From Cytophagaceae bacterium (GTDB lineage: Bacteria; Bacteroidota; Bacteroidia; Flavobacteriales; Flavobacteriaceae), in NCBI GenBank assembly GCA_002712765.1, contig PAUP01000038.1, positions 1-51,304 on the forward strand: a stretch of 51,304 bases of DNA, given 5' to 3'. The stretch's first letter is position 1. Each line of letters begins with the position of its first letter. Both the position numbers and the translations under genes were made by a program. Positions 43,745 through 51,304 of this stretch are shown here, piece by piece. A model generated the notes under the pieces. The model was not told the origin of the DNA. It did not search any database and worked only from the letters and a program-made list of their open reading frames with translations.

Positions 43745-44497
43745 TTATAGGTTATAATCTTGAAGTCGATCGAGATAGAGGTAACTTTCTACAAATTTTC
43801 TATGGGCTTTATCGGTTAGTAATTCAACTAATTCTAGGGCTGCTATATAACTTGCCAAATTACCATTAGTAGATAAAAATTTGCCATCTTTCACAAAAGT
43901 GATCAAACTGTCGTTTTGTACTTTTAAATTGGGATAATCTTTTTGTAGTTGCTCACCACCCCCTATCCAGGTTACAATTTTCTTGCCGTCTGCAATTCCT
44001 GATTTTCCAATAAGTTGGGCCCCTGCACAATTACTCACCGTATACAGGGTTTCAGCATTTTTTTGTCGTATAAAATTTACAATGTCCTGATTGTTGACCT
44101 GAGCATACATATCATAGGCACTTGGCACAAAAAGCGCAGTCAAAGTTGGACAGTTTTTAAAAGTATAATCTGGGATAAACCGCATTCCCTCCTCGGTAAC
44201 GACAGGATTTTCAGATTGGGCAATGGTAATGACATTAAAGAGCTGCTCTCCGGCTTGAGATGGTTTTGCAAAGACATCTGATGCGGCAATGACTTCACTT
44301 TGTAACACCCCATCATACATCAACAGCCCTATAGTAGGTAAGTCTGATTGAAATGCTTTGATATGTTTACTTGTGGTATCTGCCTCCTTCTTATCGCTGC
44401 TAAACTCAGGATTGGCTATTTTGGCCTTTGAATTGTTTGTGCTGCAACTCGCCAAAATAAGTGTCAAAATTAGCAGCGTACTTTTAAAGGCGTCCAT
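43745..44497 (-). CDS. DJ-1/PfpI-family lipoprotein
   Basis: 250 residues with a lipoprotein signal (LILASC) and a charged linker before the domain. The class I glutamine amidotransferase-like fold follows: TIGLLMYDGVLQSEVIAASD at the start, and the nucleophile elbow TVSNCAGAQLIGKSG holding the conserved Cys. Members of this group include transcription-regulator-linked proteins and chaperones. A lipid-anchored, extracytoplasmic form is uncommon. Lone gene; the MFS gene upstream on the same strand is 61 bp away. Confidence 0.85.
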   Translation of the reverse strand: MDAFKSTLLILTLILASCSTNNSKAKIANPEFSSDKKEADTTSKHIKAFQSDLPTIGLLMYDGVLQSEVIAASDVFAKPSQAGEQLFNVITIAQSENPVVTEEGMRFIPDYTFKNCPTLTALFVPSAYDMYAQVNNQDIVNFIRQKNAETLYTVSNCAGAQLIGKSGIADGKKIVTWIGGGEQLQKDYPNLKVQNDSLITFVKDGKFLSTNGNLASYIAALELVELLTDKAHRKFVESYLYLDRLQDYNL

Positions 44498-44558
44498 CTG
44501 TTCTCATTTTTTACAAATGTAAGACTAAAGCAATAAAAAGCTTCTAATCTAATGGCGA

Positions 44559-45746
44559 TTAGGTATGAGCAGATATGGTTTTGTGTTTTTTGCTCAATAC
44601 GATCAATCCAATTATTGGACCTATGGCCAAAAAGACATACATATACGTAGGACTCACACGGGTTTGTATTACTGTTAGGAGTTGAATACTTACAATGGTA
44701 ATAGAGAAACCGATACAGTTTACGATAGTAAGAGCTGTTCCTTTTAATTCTCGTGCGGCATTGTGGGCAACCATTGTAGAGAAAAGCGGAGAATCTGCAA
44801 TGACAACCATTCCCCAAAAAAATAGAAAACCTACAAAAATTGCTTCTGAAGACACGATAAAGAAGAAGGGAGAAACAAGACAACAAAGAGCCGAAAGTAA
44901 CAGGGCTGAAAAAGCGACTCTTTTGGTCCCAAAGGCGTGTGCGAGATACCCCCCTAATACACAGGCCAATCCTCCTATGGCTATAATTAAAAAAGAGAGT
45001 AGTGGTATATTAAAGGCCGTTTGAGGATGAAGCCCCCCATAGGTCTTTAACATAACTGGAACAAAGGCCCAAAAGGCATACAATTCCCACATATGCCCAA
45101 AATATCCAAAGGCCGCCGAACGAAATGTGGGGCGTCCAAATACACCAAAAAATGCTGTAAGATCTATTTTATTGCCCGATTTTCTAAAAGGACCGTTACC
45201 TACCAACAATACCATGAACAGCCCTCCTACTATGGCAAGACAAGAGGTTAGGATCAATACCCATTTCCATGACAATGATCCTGTTATTTCTTTAGCCAGA
45301 TGTGGAAATGCGGTACCCACAACCAAGGCCCCCACCAAGAACCCAAGCGATTTTCCGAGTCCTTTTTTATAATAATCTGCCGCAATCTTCATACCTACGG
45401 GGTAAATGCCTGCCAAGAAAAAACCAGTTAAAAATCGAAGCGCCAGTATACTTGCCATACTGTTTCCTTCCCAAACAATCCCAAGATTAAAAAGCGCTCC
45501 AATCAAAGCGCAACCAAAAAACACCTTTGATGGTGCAAAACGGTCGGCAATGGTCAAAATAGCAAAGAGCAAGGTGCCTACTATAAAGCCCAATTGCACA
45601 GCCGAGGTCAAATGGCCCAAGGCCTTGTTAGAGAGCTCAAAACTGGCTACCAGATCAGTCATTACTCCATTGCCAGCAAACCATAATGAGGTACAGCAAA
45701 ACTGAGAGAAAACGATAACTGGAAGAATCAATTTTGATGATTTCAA
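44559..45746 (-). CDS. Major facilitator superfamily transporter
   Basis: 395 residues with twelve predicted transmembrane helices. Motif-like loops are present after helix 2 (ADRFAPSKVFFG) and after helix 8 (YLAHAFGTKRVA). The N-terminal half resembles nitrate or sugar-phosphate type carriers, but no substrate signature is clear. It may be co-transcribed with the PfpI gene 61 bp downstream. A 138-residue frame inside it on the same strand is a shadow. Confidence 0.9.
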   Translation of the reverse strand: MKSSKLILPVIVFSQFCCTSLWFAGNGVMTDLVASFELSNKALGHLTSAVQLGFIVGTLLFAILTIADRFAPSKVFFGCALIGALFNLGIVWEGNSMASILALRFLTGFFLAGIYPVGMKIAADYYKKGLGKSLGFLVGALVVGTAFPHLAKEITGSLSWKWVLILTSCLAIVGGLFMVLLVGNGPFRKSGNKIDLTAFFGVFGRPTFRSAAFGYFGHMWELYAFWAFVPVMLKTYGGLHPQTAFNIPLLSFLIIAIGGLACVLGGYLAHAFGTKRVAFSALLLSALCCLVSPFFFIVSSEAIFVGFLFFWGMVVIADSPLFSTMVAHNAARELKGTALTIVNCIGFSITIVSIQLLTVIQTRVSPTYMYVFLAIGPIIGLIVLSKKHKTISAHT

Positions 45747-45801
45747 TAGATTTTGATCAAAGTGCGTTGTAAATGTTCTAGGTGGCTCAAGAGCCGCATT
45801 T

Positions 45802-47115
45802 TTAATTAATAATCAGTTTCTTTACCTGACTGCCGTTAGCTTTATTTTTGACCTCAATAAAATAAATACCTGAACTCAAATCTGATAGGTTAAGTATAAG
45901 GCTATCGGGAGCAGTTAGATGGAGTTCTTTTTTTATTTGTCCTAACCGATTTAGAATTCTTAGAGAATTTGGGCTGGAGGCATGATCAAAGTCTATACGT
46001 AGTTGATTACTCGTAGGGTTGGGATATATTTGAAAGAAACTAGCCATTTCTACAGTTGAAATTGACAAGCTATTACAACTAGGAGCAATACCCGATTGTT
46101 GGTTTAAAACACCATTGTCTACATACCAATTTTCCCAGAGCCCGCCCGTGCCCGTTTCCCAGTCATTTAGATCAAAGGTATTTGACCCATCAGGAGTACC
46201 CTTAACAGAATATACTTTTATGGCTTCATTTCCGAGATTCCAATCTAGTGAATTACCCGCTGTACAGTTCTCGGGTAGTACACTTTCTAATTCGCAATTG
46301 GTCTGAATAAAATAGGCGTTGTCATTGTGCGAAGGATATTCTCCATAGACTTTGGCTATACCACTGGTATCGATACAGACGGCTGTATACTCATCACAAG
46401 CAATACCTCTGGCGGCAACACCTTCATCAACCAAAATTCGCGCTAAGAAAACAAGATGTCTTCCTTTTCTGTCTGGATTATCGTAGTGACTATCTGTAAT
46501 AACATCCGATAAAAAGGGATTAGAAATAAATGACATCGAATCTACGGTGACATTGGTATCATAAGGGTCGGATAGCGCGGTCGAGGAAGTAATAGTACCG
46601 TTTTGTGCAGAAAAGTAATAGCCTCCCTGTATAGCCATCCCCGCACTTGTACCCCCTACCACTATATTTCTGGTTGCAATGGCCTCATTAATGAGGCTAT
46701 CAATAGCTGTATTTCTCCAATAGGATATGTAATCCCATTGGTCACCTCCTGCTATCCATATTGCCTCGGCTTGCGCTATTTTTTGATGTATGTAAGTCTC
46801 GTCTGAGGCTGTGGCGTCGTGAAAGACTATGGTCTCAACCGAATTAAGACTCACCCCTAAGCTCGAGTACATATAGTCGTTATATCCATCACTACCCGAT
46901 GTTCTTAGTACAAGTACATCTCCTCCATTTGCTTGTTGCAAAAACCAAGTCATTGCATTGTCATCTTCTGTGGCACCGCCCATTAAGCAGACGCCTCCTG
47001 ATGGTACCGTCATGACATCAGTCGAATTTCCTGTAAAATAAGATGTATAATTTTGACCACATATGGTCGAAATACAACACATAACAATAGAGATCAAAAG
47101 AACAAATTGTTTCAT
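45802..47115 (-). CDS. Secreted cyanophycinase-like S51 peptidase with T9SS sorting domain
   Basis: 437 residues. A signal peptide (to about residue 20, ICGQ), an S51 catalytic domain (about 25-330) and a C-terminal Por/type IX sorting domain (from about FQIYPNPTSNQ to the end, with SSGIYFIEVKNK). The nucleophile elbow is GGTSAGMAIQGG. Cyanophycinases release Asp-Arg dipeptides from cyanophycin; here a secreted enzyme could act on such polymers or on other beta-Asp peptides. It is the second S51 member in the window, with pepE. Confidence 0.9.
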   Translation of the reverse strand: MKQFVLLISIVMCCISTICGQNYTSYFTGNSTDVMTVPSGGVCLMGGATEDDNAMTWFLQQANGGDVLVLRTSGSDGYNDYMYSSLGVSLNSVETIVFHDATASDETYIHQKIAQAEAIWIAGGDQWDYISYWRNTAIDSLINEAIATRNIVVGGTSAGMAIQGGYYFSAQNGTITSSTALSDPYDTNVTVDSMSFISNPFLSDVITDSHYDNPDRKGRHLVFLARILVDEGVAARGIACDEYTAVCIDTSGIAKVYGEYPSHNDNAYFIQTNCELESVLPENCTAGNSLDWNLGNEAIKVYSVKGTPDGSNTFDLNDWETGTGGLWENWYVDNGVLNQQSGIAPSCNSLSISTVEMASFFQIYPNPTSNQLRIDFDHASSPNSLRILNRLGQIKKELHLTAPDSLILNLSDLSSGIYFIEVKNKANGSQVKKLIIN

Positions 47116-47285
47116 ATAACCCTTTTTTTAATAGGCCTGCAACACGCTACCTTTTAATCTATTACAAGCGGCTGTCACAGCCTTTACAAGTATACAAGGA
47201 TAATTGCACAAAGCAAAATAGGCAAATGATTAGATACTTAATGTGTTTTAGCAAAGTGTCAAACTAGGTCGTAAAAAACTATAGC

Positions 47286-48404
47286 TTAGCCACGTTTTGC
47301 AAAGGTAAAGTCTTTTAATTCTTCTCCGTCAAATCTCCACAATAAGCCATAACGCCCACCAAACCATATGTTTCCATCTTTATCTTCAGAAATAGTTTTT
47401 ACATCATTTAGTTGGTCACTGTTCTCAATATCAAAGGGTATAAAGGCTGTACCGTCATAGGTATACACTCCTTTTCGTGCATAACTCGCCACCCAAAGGG
47501 TGCCGTTACTATCTTCCAGAAAAGTAGCCATGGCAATTTGATTGTCTTGATTTGCATCAGGCACGTTTACAAATGTATCATCTTCATATTTGTATATCCC
47601 ACCATTTCGAGTACCTACCCATAGATGCTCTTTTCTATCTATATAAAGGCTAGCAATCATCCCATCACCAAAACCATCTTTTAAAGCGTGATCAATAAAT
47701 CTTCCTTCTGTAAATTGACTGATCCCGCCGTGAGAGAACGAAGAAAACCAAATGTCTCCATCATGGGCTTCAACGATACTCAATATGACATTGTGATGTA
47801 AACTGTCGGGCATAAGCTTGCCTTTTTCTTTTAAATAAGAAGTAAACTTATTTTTATCATACCTATACGCTCCAGCACCATTTGATCCTATCCAAAAATC
47901 TCCTGTTTTATCCTGAATTAGACTCACGACTGCCTTTGGATTAACGATGGGATATACCTGCTCTAGCCAATCAGTCATTACCGTATCTTTAGGAATAGGA
48001 ATGGTTTCAAAGTTGACACCGTTATAGCGACACAAGCCATTTTGGGTGCCAAACCACATCATATCATCACTGTCTTGCAGTATTGCCCAAACTTGATTCC
48101 CACACAGTCCTTCTGCGGTGCTATAATTGGTAAAGTCTGTCCCATCGTATGTAAAAATGCCCTCTTTTGTTGTTGCAAACCACATCATTCCTGAGGCGTC
48201 TAAAAAACCGCTAGTCACTATATCTCCCGAATCATAGGGTGTAGACTGAGGCTCTTTGGCGGTCACATGCGCTACACTATGTTTATCCGTATTTTCACCT
48301 TTTTTTAAAGTGGTATGGATTTTACTTTCGCAGCCAGCGCAAATAAACCCCACCAGTATTACCAAAAAAAAGCTACGTTGTCTCATCATCATATCTTTCT
48401 TCAA
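47286..48404 (-). CDS. Two-component-regulator-propeller lipoprotein
   Basis: 372 residues with a lipoprotein signal (VGFICAGC). Then come about seven repeats of the DGTDFTNYSTAEGL / DDMMWFGTQNGLCRYNG / DIWFSSFSHGGIS / HLWVGTRNGGIYKYEDD type, the Reg_prop motif of hybrid two-component sensors. It lacks the Y_Y_Y, histidine-kinase and regulator domains of those sensors, so it is a stand-alone surface or periplasmic beta-propeller. It may bind a glycan or protein. Confidence 0.85.
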   Translation of the reverse strand: MKKDMMMRQRSFFLVILVGFICAGCESKIHTTLKKGENTDKHSVAHVTAKEPQSTPYDSGDIVTSGFLDASGMMWFATTKEGIFTYDGTDFTNYSTAEGLCGNQVWAILQDSDDMMWFGTQNGLCRYNGVNFETIPIPKDTVMTDWLEQVYPIVNPKAVVSLIQDKTGDFWIGSNGAGAYRYDKNKFTSYLKEKGKLMPDSLHHNVILSIVEAHDGDIWFSSFSHGGISQFTEGRFIDHALKDGFGDGMIASLYIDRKEHLWVGTRNGGIYKYEDDTFVNVPDANQDNQIAMATFLEDSNGTLWVASYARKGVYTYDGTAFIPFDIENSDQLNDVKTISEDKDGNIWFGGRYGLLWRFDGEELKDFTFAKRG

Positions 48405-48503
48405 AACTAAACTAATGCTGTAGTCGTACTGGTTTTCTCATGTAAAAAAACGTAAAAAGAATGTCAATTTTTTAGCTGTTAGGGTCAAATGGGTAGATTC
48501 CAT

Positions 48504-48746
48504 CTATTTGTAATGGTGTAGCCAGAGCACTGTATTTCTGCTTAAATAGAATTGTTTAGGGATCATCGGTCTTCTTACGCATAGGTAAGCCATGATCAAA
48601 ACCGCAATAGGCGTCTCCTTCAGCGTATCATCTACGGCAGTAAAAATCAACAAAGTATTGACCAAGTGTTGGGCATTTTTTTTACCGCTTCCAAGCGATG
48701 ACAAAAACGCTACTTTTTTTATAATTTCTGAGTAATTTTCAGGCAT
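48504..48746 (-). CDS. Doubtful 80-residue ORF at the IS110 left end
   Basis: A minus-strand frame with ATG at 48746, reading PENYSEIIKKVAFLSSLGSG and further hydrophobic stretches (LVNTLLIFTAVDD, AVLIMAYLCVRR). It might be the remnant of a gene cut by the insertion, but no matching part was found on the right side of the element. I do not recognise it; it could also be a chance frame. Confidence 0.25.
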   Translation of the reverse strand: MPENYSEIIKKVAFLSSLGSGKKNAQHLVNTLLIFTAVDDTLKETPIAVLIMAYLCVRRPMIPKQFYLSRNTVLWLHHYK

Positions 48747-48759
48747 AGTACTATAGAAA

Positions 48760-48902
48760 TAATTGAGAGAATTAAGGTTAGCTTAGCCATTGAAGCTTTA
48801 GACTTCGACAACAATGATAATCCTCTCTCATACTATTTGCATGTGGTTTAGAGCTTATGCTAAGATCACAATGTGTAGTATTCATTCACATAACCCTATG
48901 TG
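48760..48902 (+). ncRNA. Putative bridge RNA of the IS110 element
   Basis: Two consecutive interrupted hairpins on the transposase strand. First: TGAGAGA (48764-48770) with TCTCTCA (48824-48830), ATTA with TAAT across a 2-base bulge, and inner CATTG/CAATG (48788-48792, 48812-48816). Second: TACTA/TAGTA (48831-48835, 48876-48880), CATGTG with CACAATG (48840-48845, 48867-48873) and inner AGC/GCT. A third hairpin CACATA-ACCC-TATGTG (48887-48902) precedes the gene. Large internal loops in the first two fit target- and donor-binding loops. Assignment is by hand pairing. Confidence 0.5.
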
Positions 48903-48920
48903 GTTGCTTAATCGATTGCT

Positions 48921-49886
48921 ATGAAAAGGTATACAGAAATAATTGGAGTAGATATCAGTAAGGCCGTCTTTGACAGCTTTGGCCCGCTCTCAGGTCATGC
49001 ACAATTTACCAACTCGGATAATGGTTTTTCCGCTTTCGCGAAAGCGTTACCTAAAGATTCACTAATTGTTTTGGAAGCGACGGGATATTACCATTATCGC
49101 CTCGCTCAATTTTTGGATAAAAAAGGTTTTGCTGTCTCTGTGGTAAACCCACTATCTGTAAAACGATTTTTACAGATGAAACTCGCCAAAATCAAAACAG
49201 ACAAAAGCGATGCCAAGGCCATTTGTGAATATGCACAGATCAACGATGTACCTAAGTATGATGCTGTTAGTCACACAAGGTCAGAATGTTTTCAGCTTTT
49301 TAGATTGTTGGAGAGTTATCAAAAAAAAAGCACAGCCACCAAGAACAAAATACACGGTGAACAAGTACTAGGCATTCCGTCTGCGTTTGTATATCGATCA
49401 CTCCAGCGCGATTTAAAACACCTTGAGAAGGAAATTAAGGCAATCGAGCTACGATTACTACGATTGGTCAAAAAAGAACAACAAGAGCAACTTAGCTTGC
49501 TTACTGGCATACCTGGTATTGGACCTAAAACCGCCTTATTTCTTATCATAGCTACAAATGGTTTTAGTAAGTTTGAACGAGCCAGCCAGTTGTGCAGTTA
49601 TGTGGGTATTACTCCAACAATTAGGACTTCAGGCAGTAGTGTACGGGGAAAAAGTAGAATTAGTAAGATTGGTAATAAGCGATTGCGAAACCTATTGTTT
49701 TTGTGTTCATTTTCGGCTTGTAAACACAATCAATCTTGTAGAGCGCTTTACGAGCGTATCGTGGCCAAGGGCAAGAGTAAAAAACTGGCCTTGATTGCCG
49801 TTGCCAACAAACTACTCAAACAAGCTTTTGCCATCGTGAAATCTGGTAGATCCTATGATGAAAATTTCAGCTCAACATTGGTCTAG
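48921..49886 (+). CDS. IS110-family transposase (bridge-RNA-guided recombinase type)
   Basis: 321 residues, intact. N-terminal DEDD/RuvC-like domain: GVDISKAVFD with D11, VLEATGYYH with E52, and KTDKSDAK with D94 and D97. C-terminal Transposase_20 domain from GIPGIGPKTALFLII on, with the Ser-rich TSGSSVRGKSRISKIGNK where the catalytic serine lies. The gene should be active by length. It contains an iterated palindrome (49032-49045) in the A-F-A-K-A frame. Confidence 0.95.
   Translation: MKRYTEIIGVDISKAVFDSFGPLSGHAQFTNSDNGFSAFAKALPKDSLIVLEATGYYHYRLAQFLDKKGFAVSVVNPLSVKRFLQMKLAKIKTDKSDAKAICEYAQINDVPKYDAVSHTRSECFQLFRLLESYQKKSTATKNKIHGEQVLGIPSAFVYRSLQRDLKHLEKEIKAIELRLLRLVKKEQQEQLSLLTGIPGIGPKTALFLIIATNGFSKFERASQLCSYVGITPTIRTSGSSVRGKSRISKIGNKRLRNLLFLCSFSACKHNQSCRALYERIVAKGKSKKLALIAVANKLLKQAFAIVKSGRSYDENFSSTLV
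49032..49045. repeat. Iterated palindrome GCTTTCGCGAAAGC, copy 10 (in IS110 transposase)
   Basis: Exact copy within the transposase gene, residues A38-F-A-K-A42, in the RuvC-like domain; 16 bp with flanking C/G. Shows the motif also occurs in mobile DNA of this lineage. Confidence 0.9.
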
Positions 49887-50007
49887 GACAGTTTTAAAAA
49901 AATTATTTCAAGCCACCGGCCGATAGCTCCATTATCCTAGGTTGTTAGCAATAGCTAGCTACTAAAATGCGAACAGTCGATTTTTGGAATCAATGGGTAC
50001 CAGCAAC

Positions 50008-50733
50008 TTATAGTTGAGTAGGCAAATACAAGGTCATTTTTTCCATCTCAAGATCGTCCAAGTGTCCCATTTTTGTTTTATCATTTGTCATTAAGTGAAG
50101 ATGAACATGTGTGTCGTGATGGGTAAATACGCCCTTGTGTTGGGTAGAGAAAAACCCAATAATTGTAACTTCTTCATCTTTGAGTTCATAATTCATTTGA
50201 CCTTGATGAGCTTCTTGTGGTGAAGAAACTTTTGTAGCCTCTGGTAAATTTTGAATGTGAATGCTGGCGCTTGATATACTTCCCTTAAGCTTAAAAGCGA
50301 AAGGTTTGTCAAAATCAGCTCTCTTTTCTTCAATGACGTTTTCAAGATCTCTAATTGTCTTAATTTTCGAAGACAAATGGATTTCGTTCCATTGGTTTAC
50401 AGTAGCGTAAACAAAAAATGGTGCAGCAACATCAAATGTTTGACTAACAGTAATCGTTGAATCTAATGCGACTTTTGAAACATAACTCACGCCATCGTCA
50501 ACAAGAATTTCTCCTCTTAAATTACGTACAGGCCCTATACCAAAAAGTCCCTCTTTCTCAGAAATTGTATCGAGGTAAATAGTACCGTCTAAAGCTCCTT
50601 TCCACATGACATTTTTCATCGCACCTGCAATAAAAACCTCCGAATTGTTTTGGCTCGCATTGCTTTGTTTTATGCTAGACGTACAACTAAACAAACCGAA
50701 TAGTAAAACCCCTAAAAGTACCCTTTTGATCAT
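50008..50733 (-). CDS. Alpha-acetolactate-decarboxylase-family lipoprotein
   Basis: 241 residues with a lipoprotein signal (FGLFSC, lipidated Cys about 17). The ALDC fold is recognisable: TIYLDTISEKEGLFGIGPVR, RGEILVDDGVSY and the C-terminal metal site THVHLHLMTNDKTKMGHLDD with its His cluster. Cytoplasmic ALDC makes acetoin from acetolactate; a lipid-anchored, exported version has no obvious substrate supply. It lies just after the IS110 element. Confidence 0.85.
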   Translation of the reverse strand: MIKRVLLGVLLFGLFSCTSSIKQSNASQNNSEVFIAGAMKNVMWKGALDGTIYLDTISEKEGLFGIGPVRNLRGEILVDDGVSYVSKVALDSTITVSQTFDVAAPFFVYATVNQWNEIHLSSKIKTIRDLENVIEEKRADFDKPFAFKLKGSISSASIHIQNLPEATKVSSPQEAHQGQMNYELKDEEVTIIGFFSTQHKGVFTHHDTHVHLHLMTNDKTKMGHLDDLEMEKMTLYLPTQL

Positions 50734-50879
50734 AATGTCTTTTTTAAATTACTGCAAGAGCATAACTAGAAGTATTTATGTACATGAGCGCCTGCGATTA
50801 CAAGTATATAAGAATAAACATTGACACCCTAAAAACACGACCCATCCCGTCTTAAAACTACTAGAATCTCGTACTCAAA

Positions 50880-51304
50880 CTATGTCTTACGCACTGGCAT
50901 TTGTTCGACATTATATGCAATTTCTTTTATTTTCAATTTTAACCAAGTCCAATTTCCAGTTTCAAGTTCCCATTCAACTTTTACTTCTGTCGGGATGTTA
51001 ACAGCGTTTCTAATCGATGTTTGTAGTGCCGTGACCGTCCATAGTGAGGGCTCTTTATCTTTGATGTCTTTAAATCTCAAGGCAGTAAATTTTTGAAAAT
51101 TACCCGTATCATCAAAATGAAAAATACCAGATCCTTTTTGGTTATTGATTGTCAAAGTTGCTTTGGCGCTATTTTCATCAATACCCTCCCAAGTAACGTA
51201 CTGGCTTAATGAAGCGGTAGGAAACCAAACGATTTCTGCCAGATAGCGTTGAAGGGTAGCCTGATCAATTTTATCACTGTCTTTTGCATTGGCAACAGTT
51301 ATAA
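50880..51304 (-). CDS. DUF6920/DUF6544-type protein, 5' end cut by the window
   Basis: The frame is open from the window edge to the stop at 50880: 140 residues plus stop. Near the edge is TLQRYLAEIVWFPTASLS, followed by VTWEGIDENSAKATL, matching the DUF6544 pattern (LQRYLAE-WFP and WE-ID-AT). Internal TTG codons (for example at 51155) are Leu, not starts. The N-terminal part lies outside, so length and signal peptide are unknown. Confidence 0.75.
   Translation of the reverse strand, partial: ITVANAKDSDKIDQATLQRYLAEIVWFPTASLSQYVTWEGIDENSAKATLTINNQKGSGIFHFDDTGNFQKFTALRFKDIKDKEPSLWTVTALQTSIRNAVNIPTEVKVEWELETGNWTWLKLKIKEIAYNVEQMPVRKT

Larger units (their letters stand above)
48405..48920. other. 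516-bp gap with a doubtful short ORF and the IS110 leader
   Basis: Between the propeller gene and the transposase. It holds a doubtful 80-residue frame (48504-48746, minus) and the structured IS110 leader (48760-48902). Confidence 0.5.
48755..49910 (+). mobile_element. IS110-family insertion sequence (approximate limits)
   Basis: One transposase gene with a structured left-end leader and a short right end. IS110 elements lack terminal inverted repeats and target duplications, so the limits are estimated from the leader structure and the end of the gene. A 10-bp palindrome (ATAGTACTAT, 48745-48754) lies at the left limit. Confidence 0.6.

Noticed and set aside
44470-44886. 138-residue frame on the same strand inside the MFS gene
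   Set aside because: Cys/Arg/Tyr-rich shadow frame overlapping a well-supported transporter; no family features.
1-51304. CRISPR arrays, rRNA genes, phage or known defence genes
   Set aside because: Looked for spaced direct repeats, rRNA-like segments, phage structural genes, toxin-antitoxin pairs and restriction or CRISPR proteins; none seen.

Overview
The window looks like a chromosomal segment of a marine-type flavobacterium (Bacteroidota, Flavobacteriaceae). The signs are: a secreted protein with a C-terminal Por/type IX secretion sorting domain; many short Bacteroidota-style lipoproteins; families largely confined to this group (DUF6702, DUF4136, DUF2490, DUF4421-like, carboxypeptidase-regulatory-like proteins, an FeS-type photolyase, an HPRT-adenylate kinase fusion); -7 boxes of the TAnnTTTG type; and no obvious Shine-Dalgarno sequences. 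I cannot name the genus from sequence alone.

Layout. 1-7.3 kb, all minus strand: four tandem paralogous secreted proteins with a carboxypeptidase-regulatory-like domain, a DUF6702 protein, a secreted M1 metallopeptidase, then tatA and a PAP2 phosphatase. 7.4-10.4 kb, plus strand: pepE, a tRNA-Gly(UCC) on the other strand, and a tightly coupled run of a GNAT, a double GNAT and a secreted M15 peptidase. 10.4-14.2 kb, minus strand: a TPR protein, a DUF4136 lipoprotein, the GTPase Obg and an HPRT-adenylate kinase fusion. 14.4-18.4 kb, plus strand: purK-purE (de novo purine synthesis, diverging from the purine-salvage fusion) and an M3 peptidase. 18.4-25.9 kb, minus strand: a glycosyltransferase, two envelope proteins, a zinc deacylase overlapping a GCS2-ligase/CBS protein, and a SulP transporter. 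26.2-32.6 kb: small stress or repair-type genes (SDR-like, DUF421, FeS photolyase, DUF3140, secreted DinB, DUF2306, RibD-like, VOC). 33.2-48.4 kb: accessory envelope and metabolic genes, including glutaminase, an amidohydrolase lipoprotein, a hydrolase-ECF sigma-membrane protein operon, a DUF4421-like protein, cupin, a PfpI lipoprotein, MFS, a sortable cyanophycinase-like protein and a propeller lipoprotein. 48.75-49.9 kb: an IS110-family element. 50-51.3 kb: an acetolactate-decarboxylase-like lipoprotein and a truncated DUF6920-type gene.

The strongest unexplained signal is not a gene. A 14-bp perfect palindrome, GCTTTCGCGAAAGC, occurs ten times exactly and twice with changes at one end, both inside genes (in all three reading frames) and between them. 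A related spaced palindrome built from the half-site TTTCGC occurs three more times. The second is the leader of the IS110 transposase, which folds on paper into two consecutive interrupted hairpins, as expected for a bridge RNA. Other points of interest are the HPRT-Adk fusion, the four-gene paralogue array, the ligase-CBS/deacylase pair, and small open frames or gene relics in the longer gaps.
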